A stretch of DNA of 64,000 nt from Actinoallomurus spadix (GTDB taxonomy: Bacteria; Actinomycetota; Actinomycetes; Streptosporangiales; Streptosporangiaceae): the NCBI RefSeq assembly GCF_024055725.1, contig NZ_JAMXMX010000011.1, forward strand, positions 186,001 through 250,000, given 5' to 3'. Shown piece by piece: positions 24,985 through 32,446 of the stretch. The notes under the pieces were generated by a model. It saw only the letters and a list, made by a program, of their open reading frames with translations, did no database searches and had not been told where the DNA came from. Both the position numbers and the translations under genes were made by a program. Within the stretch, counting starts at the first letter, position 1. Each line of letters begins with the position of its first letter.

Positions 24985-25289
24985 ATCCCGCTGCGGCGGA
25001 GCGGAATGCAGACGACCTTGCTGATCGACCGGACCAGCTCCTGGACGTCGTCGACGTCCAGGAGCCGAGACGAGTCGTCGATGCGGCCGATCGGCGCGCC
25101 CCACGACCAGTGCCACCTGAGGTCGCCCTGCGCGTCCGGCCTGCAGGCGATCCGCTCGCTGAGGTGATTGCTTGCACCGTGGATGAGGATTTCCGCCCCG
25201 TACTGCTCGGCCCTCAACCCGGCCGCCTGGCATTCCTGGGTGAGCCACTTCGCGTATGCGCGAATGTCCTCTGATGTGTACCGATTCAT
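24981..25289 (-). CDS. Unknown small protein, first gene of coupled operon
   Basis: A 102-aa protein (MNRYTSEDIRAYAKWL start; EYGAEILIHG-like middle, here EQYGAEILIHG; DLRWHWSWGAPIGRI; DVDDVQELVRSIS). It has no membrane segment or known motif. The WHWSWG patch and an acidic C-terminal helix suggest a small globular binding protein. It is the promoter-proximal member of the operon 25289 to 23978 and is divergent from the DUF5753 regulator, with about 145 bp between the two starts. Confidence 0.65.
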   Translation of the reverse strand: MNRYTSEDIRAYAKWLTQECQAAGLRAEQYGAEILIHGASNHLSERIACRPDAQGDLRWHWSWGAPIGRIDDSSRLLDVDDVQELVRSISKVVCIPLRRSGM

Positions 25290-25433
25290 CCTCGACTCCC
25301 GTCGATAAGCCGTTTGGATTCCCGGTGACCAGAATCACAGGATCGGTTACGGTGAGCTACGACCCGACGAACCCCTTTGCGGCACCCGCGGCAGTGACCG
25401 TGATCAATGAGTGCCGAAACCAGGAGACACCCG

Positions 25434-26261
25434 ATGTCGCTTCAGCGCGAGAACGACCGTGATCCTCTTCTTGAGACCTTCTCGGATGAACTACGCTTTC
25501 GCCGAGAGGACGCAGACCTATCTCGCAACAAGCTGGCCGAAGCGCTGGGATGCACTCCGCAGTGGATCGGGAAGGTCGAATCCTGCGAGAAGCCACCTTC
25601 CGAGGCGTTCGCCCAAGACCTCGACACGTTCTTCGGTACGGCCGGGATGTTCCATCGGCAGTGGGAGAAGATCAAGAAGTATCGTCGTAACAGGCTCCTC
25701 CTGCCCTGTGTGCCAAGGTTCATCGAACTTGAAGCACAGGCGGGTCTGATACGAGCGTTCACCCCTCAAGTCGTCCCCGGCCTACTGCAAACCGAGGACT
25801 ACGCGCGTGTACTCATGGACATAGGCCAGAACCCGAGCGCACTCGATGAGATGGTGGCCGGCCGGATGGAGCGCCAGGCTTCGGTGTTCGACCGCGAGAC
25901 TCCGGCTCAGGCGTGGTTCGTCCTCGATGAGGCGGTCCTGCATCGCGCCGTCGGTGGCCGGGATGTCATGCGGGCTCAGCTCATCAAACTTCGGGATATG
26001 ACCAGCCGGACGAACGTCCATGTACGGATACTGCCGTTCGAGTCCATCACCTACGCCGGCCTAGAGGGGATGTTCGTCACTTTGACCCTCCACGACAGCA
26101 CAGAGATCGCTTACCATGAAGGGCCGAGCGTGAGTCACCTCACACAGGACCCGGCGGTAGTGAACGAGTACCACATGCGTTTCGATCTCGTCATGGGTGA
26201 GTCCCATCCGCGAACTGATTCCTTTGCAATGATCAGCAAGGCTTTGGACGACCTGGGGTAG
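25434..26261 (+). CDS. XRE-family regulator with DUF5753 domain
   Basis: A 275-aa protein with an N-terminal HTH (about 8-65; LSRNKLAEALGCTPQWIGKVE) and a C-terminal DUF5753 region (FTPQVVPGLLQTEDYARVLM, VLDEAVLHRAVGG, VHVRILPF). This is the Scr1/BldB-partner class, where the regulator is normally followed by a DUF397 protein that modulates it. I set the ATG at 25434 because AGGAGA is 6 nt upstream; an in-frame ATG at 25407 would add nine residues. GC content is lower and codon use less biased than in neighbours, as is common for this mobile-prone class. Confidence 0.87.
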   Translation: MSLQRENDRDPLLETFSDELRFRREDADLSRNKLAEALGCTPQWIGKVESCEKPPSEAFAQDLDTFFGTAGMFHRQWEKIKKYRRNRLLLPCVPRFIELEAQAGLIRAFTPQVVPGLLQTEDYARVLMDIGQNPSALDEMVAGRMERQASVFDRETPAQAWFVLDEAVLHRAVGGRDVMRAQLIKLRDMTSRTNVHVRILPFESITYAGLEGMFVTLTLHDSTEIAYHEGPSVSHLTQDPAVVNEYHMRFDLVMGESHPRTDSFAMISKALDDLG

Positions 26262-26263
26262 TG

Positions 26264-26458
26264 ATGCTCGACAACCTTGTCCGCGCGCAGTGGCGCAAGA
26301 GCACCTATAGCAGTCAGGGAGTGGACTGCGTAGAGGTAGCCGACAACGTGAGCACGCAATCAGAGAACAGCTTGGTCTGCGAATCCCAGCCACCCGCTCG
26401 GTCTGCGATCCGGCCTGATACAGGGACACGACAGACACCCTCACAGATCACGCCATAG
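26264..26458 (+). CDS. DUF397 protein with abnormal C-terminal half
   Basis: About 64 residues, starting 2 nt after the regulator stop. The first half (VRAQWRKSTYSSQGVDCVEVAD) is a standard DUF397 start. The expected second half, normally containing a VRDSKxP block and a FxPxxW end, is missing: after VADN the frame runs into an unrelated Ser/Pro-rich tail. Frameshift or recombination in the 3' half is likely, leaving the regulator without a normal partner. Confidence 0.65.
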   Translation: MLDNLVRAQWRKSTYSSQGVDCVEVADNVSTQSENSLVCESQPPARSAIRPDTGTRQTPSQITP

Positions 26459-26917
26459 GTGACGCGCCGTCTTCCACAGCTGTCTGCACAGGCGACTGGC
26501 CAGGCGCCGGAGGTGCCGGCTTGTTTCTCAAGGACGTCCATGTCTCCCGCCCCGGCGGGCGAACCGTGGAGTCAAGGCAGTTCACTTTTACCCGCTTCCA
26601 TTACGCGCGCCACTGAATGGGCAACGGACGTTCTGCGCGTCCACCAAAATTGGCGACACCTCTGAACTCCACTCTGAGTCCGCTCGCCGCCCGTCGGACG
26701 ACCCGACGGGCTTCCGTCGTATCCCTTCGCGGGAGTCCCTCGCCGAACTGCTGGCGCGTAACGAATAAGGACGATCACGACATCGCGCGCCGGCGCGGCC
26801 GGTTCCGGCCGTGGGGGCGTGCGGACATTGCCTCGCACTGCATCCGGCCCGCATACTCCTGCTTACCGTCCGAAGCTACGCATAACGGAGCGTAGACGGC
26901 GTGAGCGAGGTGGCCTG
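26459..26917. other. Gene-free interval with one hairpin
   Basis: I found no supported gene in these 459 bases; the frames that are open lack codon bias or recognisable protein. A perfect 9-bp stem (GCCCGTCGG, 26689-26711, 5-nt loop) may be a terminator for the regulator/DUF397 unit. The rest may be decayed coding DNA. Confidence 0.5.
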
Positions 26918-27208
26918 ATGAGGATCAGCAGAGGAGTGGCGGCCGGGGCTGCGGCGTGTCTGGCGGCTACGGCGCCGGGGTTAGTGGGAGCCGCGCCGGC
27001 CGCGCACGCGGTCGGGCTGGATCAGGTCTGCGCGCTCAGTGAGGTCGTCACCTACAGCCCGCCGCTGACCACCAGTCCGCAGACGGTGACGTTCACCTCC
27101 GACCCGGCGAAGTCGACGGGCACCGGGCTGGAACCGGACCTGACCGCCTGTGGCAGCACCGGTGTCTCCCAGCTCACCGACGTCGGGACCGTGACCATCG
27201 GCATCTGA
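26918..27208 (+). CDS. Small secreted protein
   Basis: A 96-aa protein with a clear Sec signal peptide (MRISRGVAAGAAACLAATAP, cleavage likely after AHA near residue 29). The mature part of about 67 residues has two cysteines (QVCALSE, LTACGST) and many Thr/Ser, and begins GLDQVCALSE. I do not recognise the family. It resembles in size and style the small exported proteins that actinomycetes make in late growth. A weak purine-rich site precedes the ATG. It converges on the monooxygenase gene with 10 bp between stops. Confidence 0.65.
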   Translation: MRISRGVAAGAAACLAATAPGLVGAAPAAHAVGLDQVCALSEVVTYSPPLTTSPQTVTFTSDPAKSTGTGLEPDLTACGSTGVSQLTDVGTVTIGI

Positions 27209-27218
27209 CGGTGATGGG

Positions 27219-28712
27219 TCAGTTCGTGCCGAGCCAGTGGTGCACGGCGTGGCGCACCGGATCAGGCTCTGTCGCGTCACCCGCCCACGCGACGTACCCG
27301 TCGGGTCGTACGAGCACGGCGGCCGGCCAGTCGGGGCGCGCCGCCTCGGCGTAGTCCACCACCCGCACCTGCGCGGGCAGGCCCATCGGGGCCACCACCG
27401 GGCGCCGGGCGAACAGCACGAAGTTGCCGTCGCGGAACAGCTCGTACAACGGTGTGGCCGCTCCGTCCCGGCTTCGGAGCCGGCCGGGAGGCAGCCGCCG
27501 GCCCTCAAGCGGATGTCCTTCCGCGTCGTGCGGCGCGTACTCGATCGCGACGCCGGAGTACGCCCGTGCCAGCCGTGTCTGGACGGGCGGCAGCGGCAGC
27601 GCCACGTGGTAGGCCGCCCAGCGCAGCAGGCGGCGCGGCGTCGTCCGCGCGGTGTTCAGCCGGAACTGCCGTCCGCTCAGCCGCAGCACCTCACTGCCGA
27701 CCGGGTGGCGTTCGCGGTGGTAGGAGTCGAGCAGCCAGTCGGGTGCGCCGCCCCGCACGGCGGCGGCCAGCTTCCAGCCGAGGTTGAAGGCGTCCTGAAA
27801 ACCGGTGTTGAGGCCCTGGGCGCCCGCGGGGGAATGGGTGTGGGCGGCGTCGCCGGCGAGGAGGATCCGCCCGGCTCGGTAGGACGGAGCCTGCCGGCTC
27901 TCGCTGCGGTACCGGCTCGACCAGTACAGGTCGCGCGGGCGCAGATCGCGGCCGGTGATCCGGATGATGCTCTCCCGCACCTCCGCCAGGCTCACCGGCT
28001 CCGATACGGGGACTTCGGCACGGGAGTAGTCGTACAGCACCACCCGGCACGAGCCGTCGCGGAAGGGGAAGACGAGGAAGAGCCCGGCGTCGGTGTTCTC
28101 GCCGTGGGCGTCGGTCATCGGCAGGTCGTCGATGAACACGTCGGCGAGCGCGACCGAGCCCGGGTTTGGGGCGCCGGGGAACGGTATGCCCGCGCTCTCG
28201 CGGACGGTGCTTCGCAGGCCGTCACAGCCGACGACGTACGCCGCCCGCTCGACCGTGCCGTCGGCCAGCGTGACCAGGGCCTCGTCGTCGTTCTGGTCGA
28301 CTCCGGTGACCGTGGCGGAGCGTACGATCTCCGCGCCGAGTTCGATCGCACGCTCCTCCAGCAGCCGCTCGATCTCGCTCTGCGGCAGGTCGAGCTGGTA
28401 GGGGAAGTCCGAGTCCAGACGGTCGAAGCCGATCACGGCGCCCCTGGGCCCGACGGGGAACGACCGGACGGGCAGGCCGGTGTCGAGGAACCGGTCGGCG
28501 ATGCCCCGGAGCGCGAGCATCTCCATGCTGCGGGCGTGCAGGCAGATGGCGCGCGAGTCGGCCGTCCGGGCCGGACGCCGTTCGAGCACGCGGCAGGGGA
28601 CGCCGGCGAGGGCGAGTTCTGCGGCGAGGGCGAGGCCGGTGGGCCCCGCCCCAACGATGATCACCCGATCTGACGGCACCGTGTCACCGTCTTCGCCCCG
28701 GTTCAACACCAT
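27219..28712 (-). CDS. FAD-dependent aromatic monooxygenase
   Basis: A 497-aa class A flavoprotein hydroxylase (PheA/TfdB/tetracycline-hydroxylase-like). The FAD-binding Rossmann motif VIIVGAGPTGLALAAELA is near residue 20, VVGCDGLRSTVRE is the DG motif, and GDAAHTHSPAGAQGLNTG is the second FAD motif. A C-terminal thioredoxin-like domain is present but lacks an obvious active cysteine. It would use NAD(P)H and O2 to hydroxylate a phenol or polyketide. TAGGAG lies 6 nt upstream of the ATG. It lies 128 bp downstream of the TetR gene on the same strand and could be its target, for resistance or catabolism. Confidence 0.88.
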   Translation of the reverse strand: MVLNRGEDGDTVPSDRVIIVGAGPTGLALAAELALAGVPCRVLERRPARTADSRAICLHARSMEMLALRGIADRFLDTGLPVRSFPVGPRGAVIGFDRLDSDFPYQLDLPQSEIERLLEERAIELGAEIVRSATVTGVDQNDDEALVTLADGTVERAAYVVGCDGLRSTVRESAGIPFPGAPNPGSVALADVFIDDLPMTDAHGENTDAGLFLVFPFRDGSCRVVLYDYSRAEVPVSEPVSLAEVRESIIRITGRDLRPRDLYWSSRYRSESRQAPSYRAGRILLAGDAAHTHSPAGAQGLNTGFQDAFNLGWKLAAAVRGGAPDWLLDSYHRERHPVGSEVLRLSGRQFRLNTARTTPRRLLRWAAYHVALPLPPVQTRLARAYSGVAIEYAPHDAEGHPLEGRRLPPGRLRSRDGAATPLYELFRDGNFVLFARRPVVAPMGLPAQVRVVDYAEAARPDWPAAVLVRPDGYVAWAGDATEPDPVRHAVHHWLGTN

Positions 28713-28840
28713 GATCCACTCCTATCAGGCCATCGCCCGACAAGAGCCATAAAGTAGAACTTTTCCGGCAATTGCATCATCCGCATCGCCCGGAGACGAC
28801 CGGCCCACCCAGTCGATAACAACGGCCGTGAGCGGGGGTG

Positions 28841-29494
28841 TCAGTCGGAGGGGCGGTAGGCGGCGGAGAAGACGCGGACGGCGGCGTCGGCGTAGTGGTC
28901 CAGTTCAGCGGGAGTGAACCGGGTGTCGTCGCCGCAGAACATGACCCTGTTGACCGGGATCGACACGATGAGCCAGGCGAAGTGGTTCGCCGCCAGCATC
29001 GGGTCGTCCACGCGAAGCAGACCGCGGTCGGTCAGCTGTTCGAAGGCCGAGGCCAACATGACGTGGACGCGGTCGACGCCGGCCCGGAAGTAGGCCTCGC
29101 CGAGCCGGGGGAAGCGGCCCGCCTCGGCGATGACCAGGCGGCGCAGCCGCAGGAGCGACGGCTGCGCGAGGGCGTGCACGAAGTTGCGCGCGACCGTTCT
29201 CAATGCCGTCTCCACGTCGTCGGTGCCCGCCAGCTCGGCCAAGGCATCCTGGAACAGCTGGTCGATGCCGCGGCAGCGATCGAGCACGATCTGCTCGAAC
29301 AGCTTCTCCTTGTTCCCGAAGTGCTTGTAGATCGTCTGCTTCGACGCTCCCGCGGCCGACGCGATCTCGTCGGTCTTCGCGCCGACGTAGCCGTCGCGCA
29401 GGAACACGTCCATCGCCGCGTCCATGATCCGGCGCTGCGTCCGCGTGACGGCGTCCTCTCCGGCATCAACGCGCGAAGGGTCGGTTGTCGGCAT
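28841..29494 (-). CDS. TetR/AcrR-family regulator
   Basis: A 217-aa repressor with the N-terminal HTH (RRIMDAAMDVFLRDGYVGAK, then IASAAGASKQTIYKHFGNKEKL) and a TetR C-terminal ligand domain that includes MLAANHFAWLIVSIPVN. The ATG (MPTTDPSR) has AGGAGG 8 nt upstream. Divergent from the DHFR-like gene at 29678, with a repeated palindromic site between them. The monooxygenase follows downstream, so both neighbours are likely targets. Confidence 0.9.
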   Translation of the reverse strand: MPTTDPSRVDAGEDAVTRTQRRIMDAAMDVFLRDGYVGAKTDEIASAAGASKQTIYKHFGNKEKLFEQIVLDRCRGIDQLFQDALAELAGTDDVETALRTVARNFVHALAQPSLLRLRRLVIAEAGRFPRLGEAYFRAGVDRVHVMLASAFEQLTDRGLLRVDDPMLAANHFAWLIVSIPVNRVMFCGDDTRFTPAELDHYADAAVRVFSAAYRPSD

Positions 29495-29535
29495 CGTCGC
29501 TCCTCCTGTATCCGGCGTTGACTTCTCCAATACCA

Positions 29536-29584
29536 GTACCGTACCGTACGGTTCACCGCCCGGTACCGTACCGTACGGTTCACC
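29536..29584. promoter_or_regulatory. Tandem operator, two identical 22-bp copies
   Basis: GTACCGTACCGTACGGTTCACC occurs at 29536-29557 and again, exactly, at 29563-29584, 27 bp apart. Each copy contains the palindrome ACCGTACGGT and a 5-bp GTACC/GTACC/GTACG periodicity. The pair lies 42 bp upstream of the TetR start and about 95 bp before the divergent reductase, and is the probable TetR operator. Confidence 0.7.
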
Positions 29585-29677
29585 CCGTTACGGTGCGGCA
29601 CCGGGCGCCCTCAGGGGATCCCCGGCCCCTGCCGTTCCAGCCGTCCGGCTGGACTTCATCGACGTGAGGAGAGCCTG

Positions 29678-30214
29678 ATGCGTAAGATCATCTCGAGCCT
29701 GTTCGTGTCGCTCGACGGTGTGGCAGAGGCGCCGGACACCTGGCACTTCCCCTACTTCAACGAGGAGATGGGCAACGCCGTCGGCGCGGCCATGGCCGGC
29801 TCGGACGCGATGCTGCTGGGCCGCGTTCAGTACGAGGAGTTCGCCGCCCACTGGCCGACCAGCGACGACGACTTCGCCGACTTCATGAACAACCAGAAGA
29901 AGTACGTCGTCACCAACACCCTCACCGAGGCGAGTTGGAACAACACCGAGATCATCAGCGGTGACGTGCTGGACCGGCTCCGGGCGCTCAAGGCCTCAGA
30001 GGGCAAGGACATCGCCATCACCGGCAGCCTCACCCTCGTCCGGTCCCTGCTCAGCGCCGGGCTCCTGGACCGGCTGCAGTTGTTCGTCCACCCGATCATC
30101 GTCGGCAAGGGTGCCCGCTGGTTCGACGGCCTCACCTCCATCGAGCTGCGCCTGTCCACGGCCGAGACCTTCAGCACCGGCGTGATCAACCAGATCTACA
30201 CCCGGGCCGAATGA
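29678..30214 (+). CDS. DHFR/RibD-like reductase family protein
   Basis: A 178-aa member of the same fold as the gene at 23194: RKIISSLFVSLDGVAEAP at the start, AMLLGRVQYEEFAAHW, then ITGSLTLVRSLLSAGLLDRL and VHPIIVGKGARWF. It has a clean ribosome site (GAGGAG) 6 nt before the ATG. The divergent TetR gene and shared operator region suggest induction by the TetR ligand. No physiological substrate is known for this group. It ends at a strong hairpin shared with the convergent glycosidase. Confidence 0.88.
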   Translation: MRKIISSLFVSLDGVAEAPDTWHFPYFNEEMGNAVGAAMAGSDAMLLGRVQYEEFAAHWPTSDDDFADFMNNQKKYVVTNTLTEASWNNTEIISGDVLDRLRALKASEGKDIAITGSLTLVRSLLSAGLLDRLQLFVHPIIVGKGARWFDGLTSIELRLSTAETFSTGVINQIYTRAE

Positions 30215-30234
30215 CCACCGGCCACCGGGCGCTT

Positions 30235-30262
30235 CGCCCGCCTCTCCGAGGAGAGGCGGGCG
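30235..30262. terminator. Bidirectional terminator hairpin
   Basis: A perfect 13-bp inverted repeat (CGCCCGCCTCTCC with its complement) around a GA centre, between the convergent reductase (ends 30214) and glycosidase (ends 30270). Confidence 0.75.
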
Positions 30263-30269
30263 GCTCGCC

Positions 30270-32321
30270 TCACTGGCCCCCCAGCGCCTTTGTCTTGATC
30301 GTGTAGTGGCCGACGGTCAGGCCCTCGAGGTAGACGTACTCGCCGTCGGTGTGCGCGCCGTAGGCCGTGGCCTTGGTGCCGTTCCAGGCGAGGTGCCCGT
30401 TGACGAAGACCTGGATCCTCTTGCCGAGGGTCGGGACGCCGGCCCGGCCGGTCGTCCCCTTCGGCGCGGCGAGGTGCGCGCTGAACTCGCCCTTGTGGAT
30501 CCGCCAGGAGGCGTCCACGGGGCCGTGCTCGGTGGTCAGCCGGCCCCGGGTGAACGTCAGGTCGGCCACGTGCGGGACGAAGTGGAACGTGTCGCCGCCG
30601 GGCGTGTCCGGGGCGACGCCGAGGACGTACGAGGTGAGCGCCGGGGTCGGGCCGGTCGCCCAGCCGTGCGCGAGGCTGACGTAGTTACTGCAGAACAGGC
30701 ACGTGTCCCCCGCCCGGTAGGACTCCCAGAACGTGCTCTGGGTGCCCTCCGGGTTGTTCAGCATGTAGCCCCACTCGCGGCGGATCAGGTCGACGCCGGC
30801 CTGGTCGGCGGCCTGGCCGCCCGCCGCGAAGTGCGCGTTGACCTCAAGGGAGCCGGAGAAGACGCCGGGGTTGCCCTTGTTCTCCGGGGCGGTGGAGCCG
30901 ACGGCGTTCCAGTTGGTGGTGAGCTGGGCGCTGATCCGCCGGGCCTGGTCCGCGTCGGCGAGGCCGTACCAGACCGCGATGGAGTTGCCGTCCTGCGGGT
31001 GGATCGTCTGGGTCGGGTAGTACTTGAACGCCCCGGCGGCGTCGTCCCAGAAGTACTTGTCGATGGCGGTCTTCAGCGCCGCCGCCTTGCTCGCGTACGA
31101 CGCGGTGAGTGCCGCGTCGCCGCGCGCGGCGGCCAGCTCCGACCCGGTGTGCAGCACCCGCCACAGCAGGGCGTTGGCGGTGAAGTTCTCGCCCTTGGTG
31201 AGGATGCGGACCGAGTCGCCGGTGCCGGTGATGGACAGCAGGCCGTTCGCGTCGACCTTGGCGAGGCTGTAGTCGACGCCGAGCCGGTAGGCGTCCCAGA
31301 CGCTCTGCAGCCAGGCCGAGTCTCCGGTGTAGCGGTAGTAGTCGTAGCTCGCCGACAGCGTCCACAGGTGGTAGGTGTCGGAGCCGTACTTGTTCATCAT
31401 CGGCCCGGAGTACGGCAGCTCACCGGTGGTCTTCTGGTGCTGGAAGATCGTGGTGAGCGCGTTCCGCGCCGAGACCGTGTCGTTGAACGCGGCGTACGCC
31501 GTCGGGATCTCGATGCCGAGGTCGCCCGGCCAGACGGTGCGGTCGCGCTTGGCCCCGTCGACGAGGATGGTGTCGCCCACGCCGACGTCGCCGGTGTTGT
31601 CCCACAGCGCGGCCGGCGGCTCCCAGACGCGGCCGGTCTTCGGGTCGATCGTGTTGAGCTGGACGGTGTAGGCGCCCGCGTACCAGATGCGGTTCAGCAG
31701 CGGGTCGCTGGAGTAGAAGTAGTTGGCGTACTGCGCGGGGTGCTTCATCGCCGGCGCCGCGGTGAAGTGCACGGAGACGCCGTCGAGATCCACGCCGCCG
31801 TCCGAGGCGACGAACAGCGTCAGGTAGCGGAAGCCGCCGCGCTGGTACTGCCCGGGCGTGGTGTAGGTCGTCGGGCCGTTCACGTCGGCGAAGAGGTTGC
31901 CGTCGGTCTTGCGCGGCCCGCCGGTGGAGGCGTCGGTGTCGACGCCGACGTAGTCGGAGGACTCGCTGAACGCCAGGCCGACCCGCTGCGCGCCGTCGGA
32001 GCCGGCGAAGTGCAGCGTGACCAGGCCCCCGACGTCCTTGCCGAAGTCCAGCGTGACGTAGGAGCCGCTGCCGCTGATCCGGGTCGTCTCGCCGCTCAGG
32101 ACGGCGGACGGGTCGGACACGGTGCCGTTGGTCTTGTAGATCGCCGTGGGTCGTACGGTCCGGGTCTTCGGCGAGAGGTTGTAGGCGTCCCACGGGTGGG
32201 CCTCGACCGCCTTCGCGGCGGTGGTCCCGGCGAGGGCCGGCGGGACCGTCAGGGCCGGCACGGCCAGGGTGGCCAGTCCGGCGACGGTGAGGGCGAGACG
32301 GTGTCGCTTCCAGGGGCTCAC
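30270..32321 (-). CDS. Secreted GH78-like alpha-L-rhamnosidase
   Basis: A 683-aa exported protein, GTG start, with a signal peptide (RHRLALTVAGLATLAVPALT, cleavage near ALA). A beta-sandwich region (to about 210) precedes a helical (alpha/alpha)6 domain, seen from the GH78-type block DGAKRDRTVWPGDLG around residue 265, where the acidic residues belong to the catalytic site. LAHGWATGPTPALTSYVLGV and a C-terminal beta domain follow. It would release terminal rhamnose from plant or microbial glycosides outside the cell. It is shorter than classical GH78 enzymes (about 900-1100 aa), so the substrate may differ. It is the last gene of the leftward glycosidase set. Confidence 0.82.
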   Translation of the reverse strand: MSPWKRHRLALTVAGLATLAVPALTVPPALAGTTAAKAVEAHPWDAYNLSPKTRTVRPTAIYKTNGTVSDPSAVLSGETTRISGSGSYVTLDFGKDVGGLVTLHFAGSDGAQRVGLAFSESSDYVGVDTDASTGGPRKTDGNLFADVNGPTTYTTPGQYQRGGFRYLTLFVASDGGVDLDGVSVHFTAAPAMKHPAQYANYFYSSDPLLNRIWYAGAYTVQLNTIDPKTGRVWEPPAALWDNTGDVGVGDTILVDGAKRDRTVWPGDLGIEIPTAYAAFNDTVSARNALTTIFQHQKTTGELPYSGPMMNKYGSDTYHLWTLSASYDYYRYTGDSAWLQSVWDAYRLGVDYSLAKVDANGLLSITGTGDSVRILTKGENFTANALLWRVLHTGSELAAARGDAALTASYASKAAALKTAIDKYFWDDAAGAFKYYPTQTIHPQDGNSIAVWYGLADADQARRISAQLTTNWNAVGSTAPENKGNPGVFSGSLEVNAHFAAGGQAADQAGVDLIRREWGYMLNNPEGTQSTFWESYRAGDTCLFCSNYVSLAHGWATGPTPALTSYVLGVAPDTPGGDTFHFVPHVADLTFTRGRLTTEHGPVDASWRIHKGEFSAHLAAPKGTTGRAGVPTLGKRIQVFVNGHLAWNGTKATAYGAHTDGEYVYLEGLTVGHYTIKTKALGGQ

Positions 32322-32375
32322 TGCGACCTCGGGTTTCTGGTGGTGCGGAGGGGTGAATCGGAGAGAGCGGGAGAG

Positions 32376-32420
32376 CCGGGCCGGGCGCGGGGAGACGGAG
32401 GATTCCCGCGACCGGCCCGG
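32376..32420. terminator. Intercistronic hairpin
   Basis: A 9-bp perfect stem, CCGGGCCGG (32376-32384) with CCGGCCCGG (32412-32420), lies between the GH106-like gene and the next glycosidase. The loop is long (27 nt), so this is weaker than the other hairpins of the cluster. Confidence 0.35.
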
Positions 32421-32446
32421 GGCAGGGGAACCGGCCAGGGGGCGTC

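Noticed and set aside
27237-28673. 478-codon plus-strand frame
   Set aside because: Antisense to the FAD monooxygenase, whose FAD motifs are clear.
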